A DNA stretch of 6,559 bases, taken from contig JAEWKL010000868.1 in NCBI GenBank assembly GCA_023386115.1, positions 1 to 6,559 of the forward strand, in the 5' to 3' direction. Positions within the stretch are counted from its first letter, which is position 1. Each line of letters begins with the position of its first letter. Of the stretch, positions 6,409 to 6,559 are shown one piece after another. The notes under the pieces were generated by a model that saw nothing but the letters and a program-made list of their open reading frames with translations, had not been told where the DNA came from and did no database searches. The position numbers and the translations under genes are program-made. Origin of the DNA: Pseudomonadota bacterium (GTDB lineage: Bacteria; Pseudomonadota; Alphaproteobacteria; Rhizobiales; Beijerinckiaceae).

Positions 6409-6428
6409 GCGGATGCAAGGGCATCCGC
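6409..6428. repeat. Perfect 8-bp inverted repeat in the amidase upstream spacer
   Basis: GCGGATGC, loop AAGG and GCATCCGC form a perfect 8-bp stem with a 4-nt loop; beyond one C/C mismatch two more pairs follow (6406-6407 with 6430-6431). It lies about 70 nt past the stop of the upstream gene and about 60 nt before the amidase start. There is no T-run on the minus strand, so an intrinsic terminator is doubtful. It could be an operator, a Rho-region structure or a dispersed repeat. Confidence -1.
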
Positions 6429-6498
6429 CGCTCCGCGCAAGCATCCCGGCCGGCAGCGCCGTGTTGTCGCGCGGGGCGTCGCGACGGGGGCTGTCCCC

Positions 6499-6559
6499 TC
6501 AATCGATCCCGAACATCCGCTCCAGGAAGTTCTTGTCCTCCCGCACCGGACCGCCGCGC
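6499..6559 (-). CDS. C-terminal end of an unidentified upstream gene (partial)
   Basis: The minus strand stays open from the window edge to a TGA at 6499-6501, giving 20 codons that end in REDKNFLERMFGID. The mixed charged and hydrophobic composition with an amphipathic ending looks like a genuine protein C-terminus rather than a shadow, but it is too short to identify. It would lie upstream of the amidase on the same strand, with a 151-bp spacer. Function unknown; the call rests on composition and position alone. Confidence -1.
   Translation of the reverse strand, partial: RGGPVREDKNFLERMFGID

Noticed and set aside
6348..6440. A 31-residue N-terminal extension of the amidase from the ATG at 6440
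   Set aside because: The extension is Ala/Pro-rich and overlaps the spacer hairpin, while the internal ATG at 6347 has a well-placed AGGA and gives a normal family N-terminus.
4891..6444. A 517-codon minus-strand frame across the amidase gene
   Set aside because: It is in another frame and extremely Arg/Ala/Pro-rich. The overlapping frame from 6347 has the full amidase triad.

Overview
This 6.6 kb window is very GC-rich and every convincing gene lies on the minus strand, so transcription runs from right to left. The base composition, the Lys/Ser/Ser amidase, the PQQ-type dehydrogenase paired with a small c-type cytochrome, and the exported copper-radical oxidase would all suit an alphaproteobacterium of the Hyphomicrobiales, with Methylobacterium or a relative as my best guess. 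That assignment is an inference from gene content and codon bias; no rRNA or marker gene is present.

Layout in the direction of transcription, right to left. (1) 6499-6559: the last 20 codons of an unidentified upstream gene. (2) 6348-6498: a spacer with an 8-bp hairpin. (3) 4905-6347: a complete cytoplasmic amidase-signature hydrolase. (4) 4785-4904: a spacer with a plausible promoter. (5) 3495-4784: an exported sorbosone/glucose dehydrogenase-type beta-propeller (PQQ enzyme). (6) 3432-3494: a short gap with a perfect 9-bp GC hairpin. (7) 3099-3431: an exported monohaem cytochrome c. (8) 2475-2759: a small hypothetical ORF in a gene-poor stretch covering about 1725-3098, which also holds an AT-rich island at 2101-2160. 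(9) 1-1724: a galactose oxidase/glyoxal oxidase-type copper-radical oxidase that runs off the left edge.

How the genes fit together. The dehydrogenase and cytochrome c form a natural pair: a periplasmic PQQ enzyme oxidises a sugar or aldehyde and passes electrons to the small cytochrome. The copper-radical oxidase is also exported and, in its family, oxidises primary alcohols or aldehydes to give hydrogen peroxide. The window therefore holds two different exported systems for oxidising carbohydrate-like or aldehyde substrates. Whether they work together is not shown, because about 1.4 kb of mostly non-coding DNA separates them. The amidase looks unrelated in function and is probably only a neighbour. 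I see no mobile element, CRISPR array, tRNA or rRNA, and no clear evidence of a wholly new system. The least ordinary items are the oxidase with an intact copper/radical site and an Ala/Pro tail beyond its last domain, its long leader, and the small unrecognised ORF.
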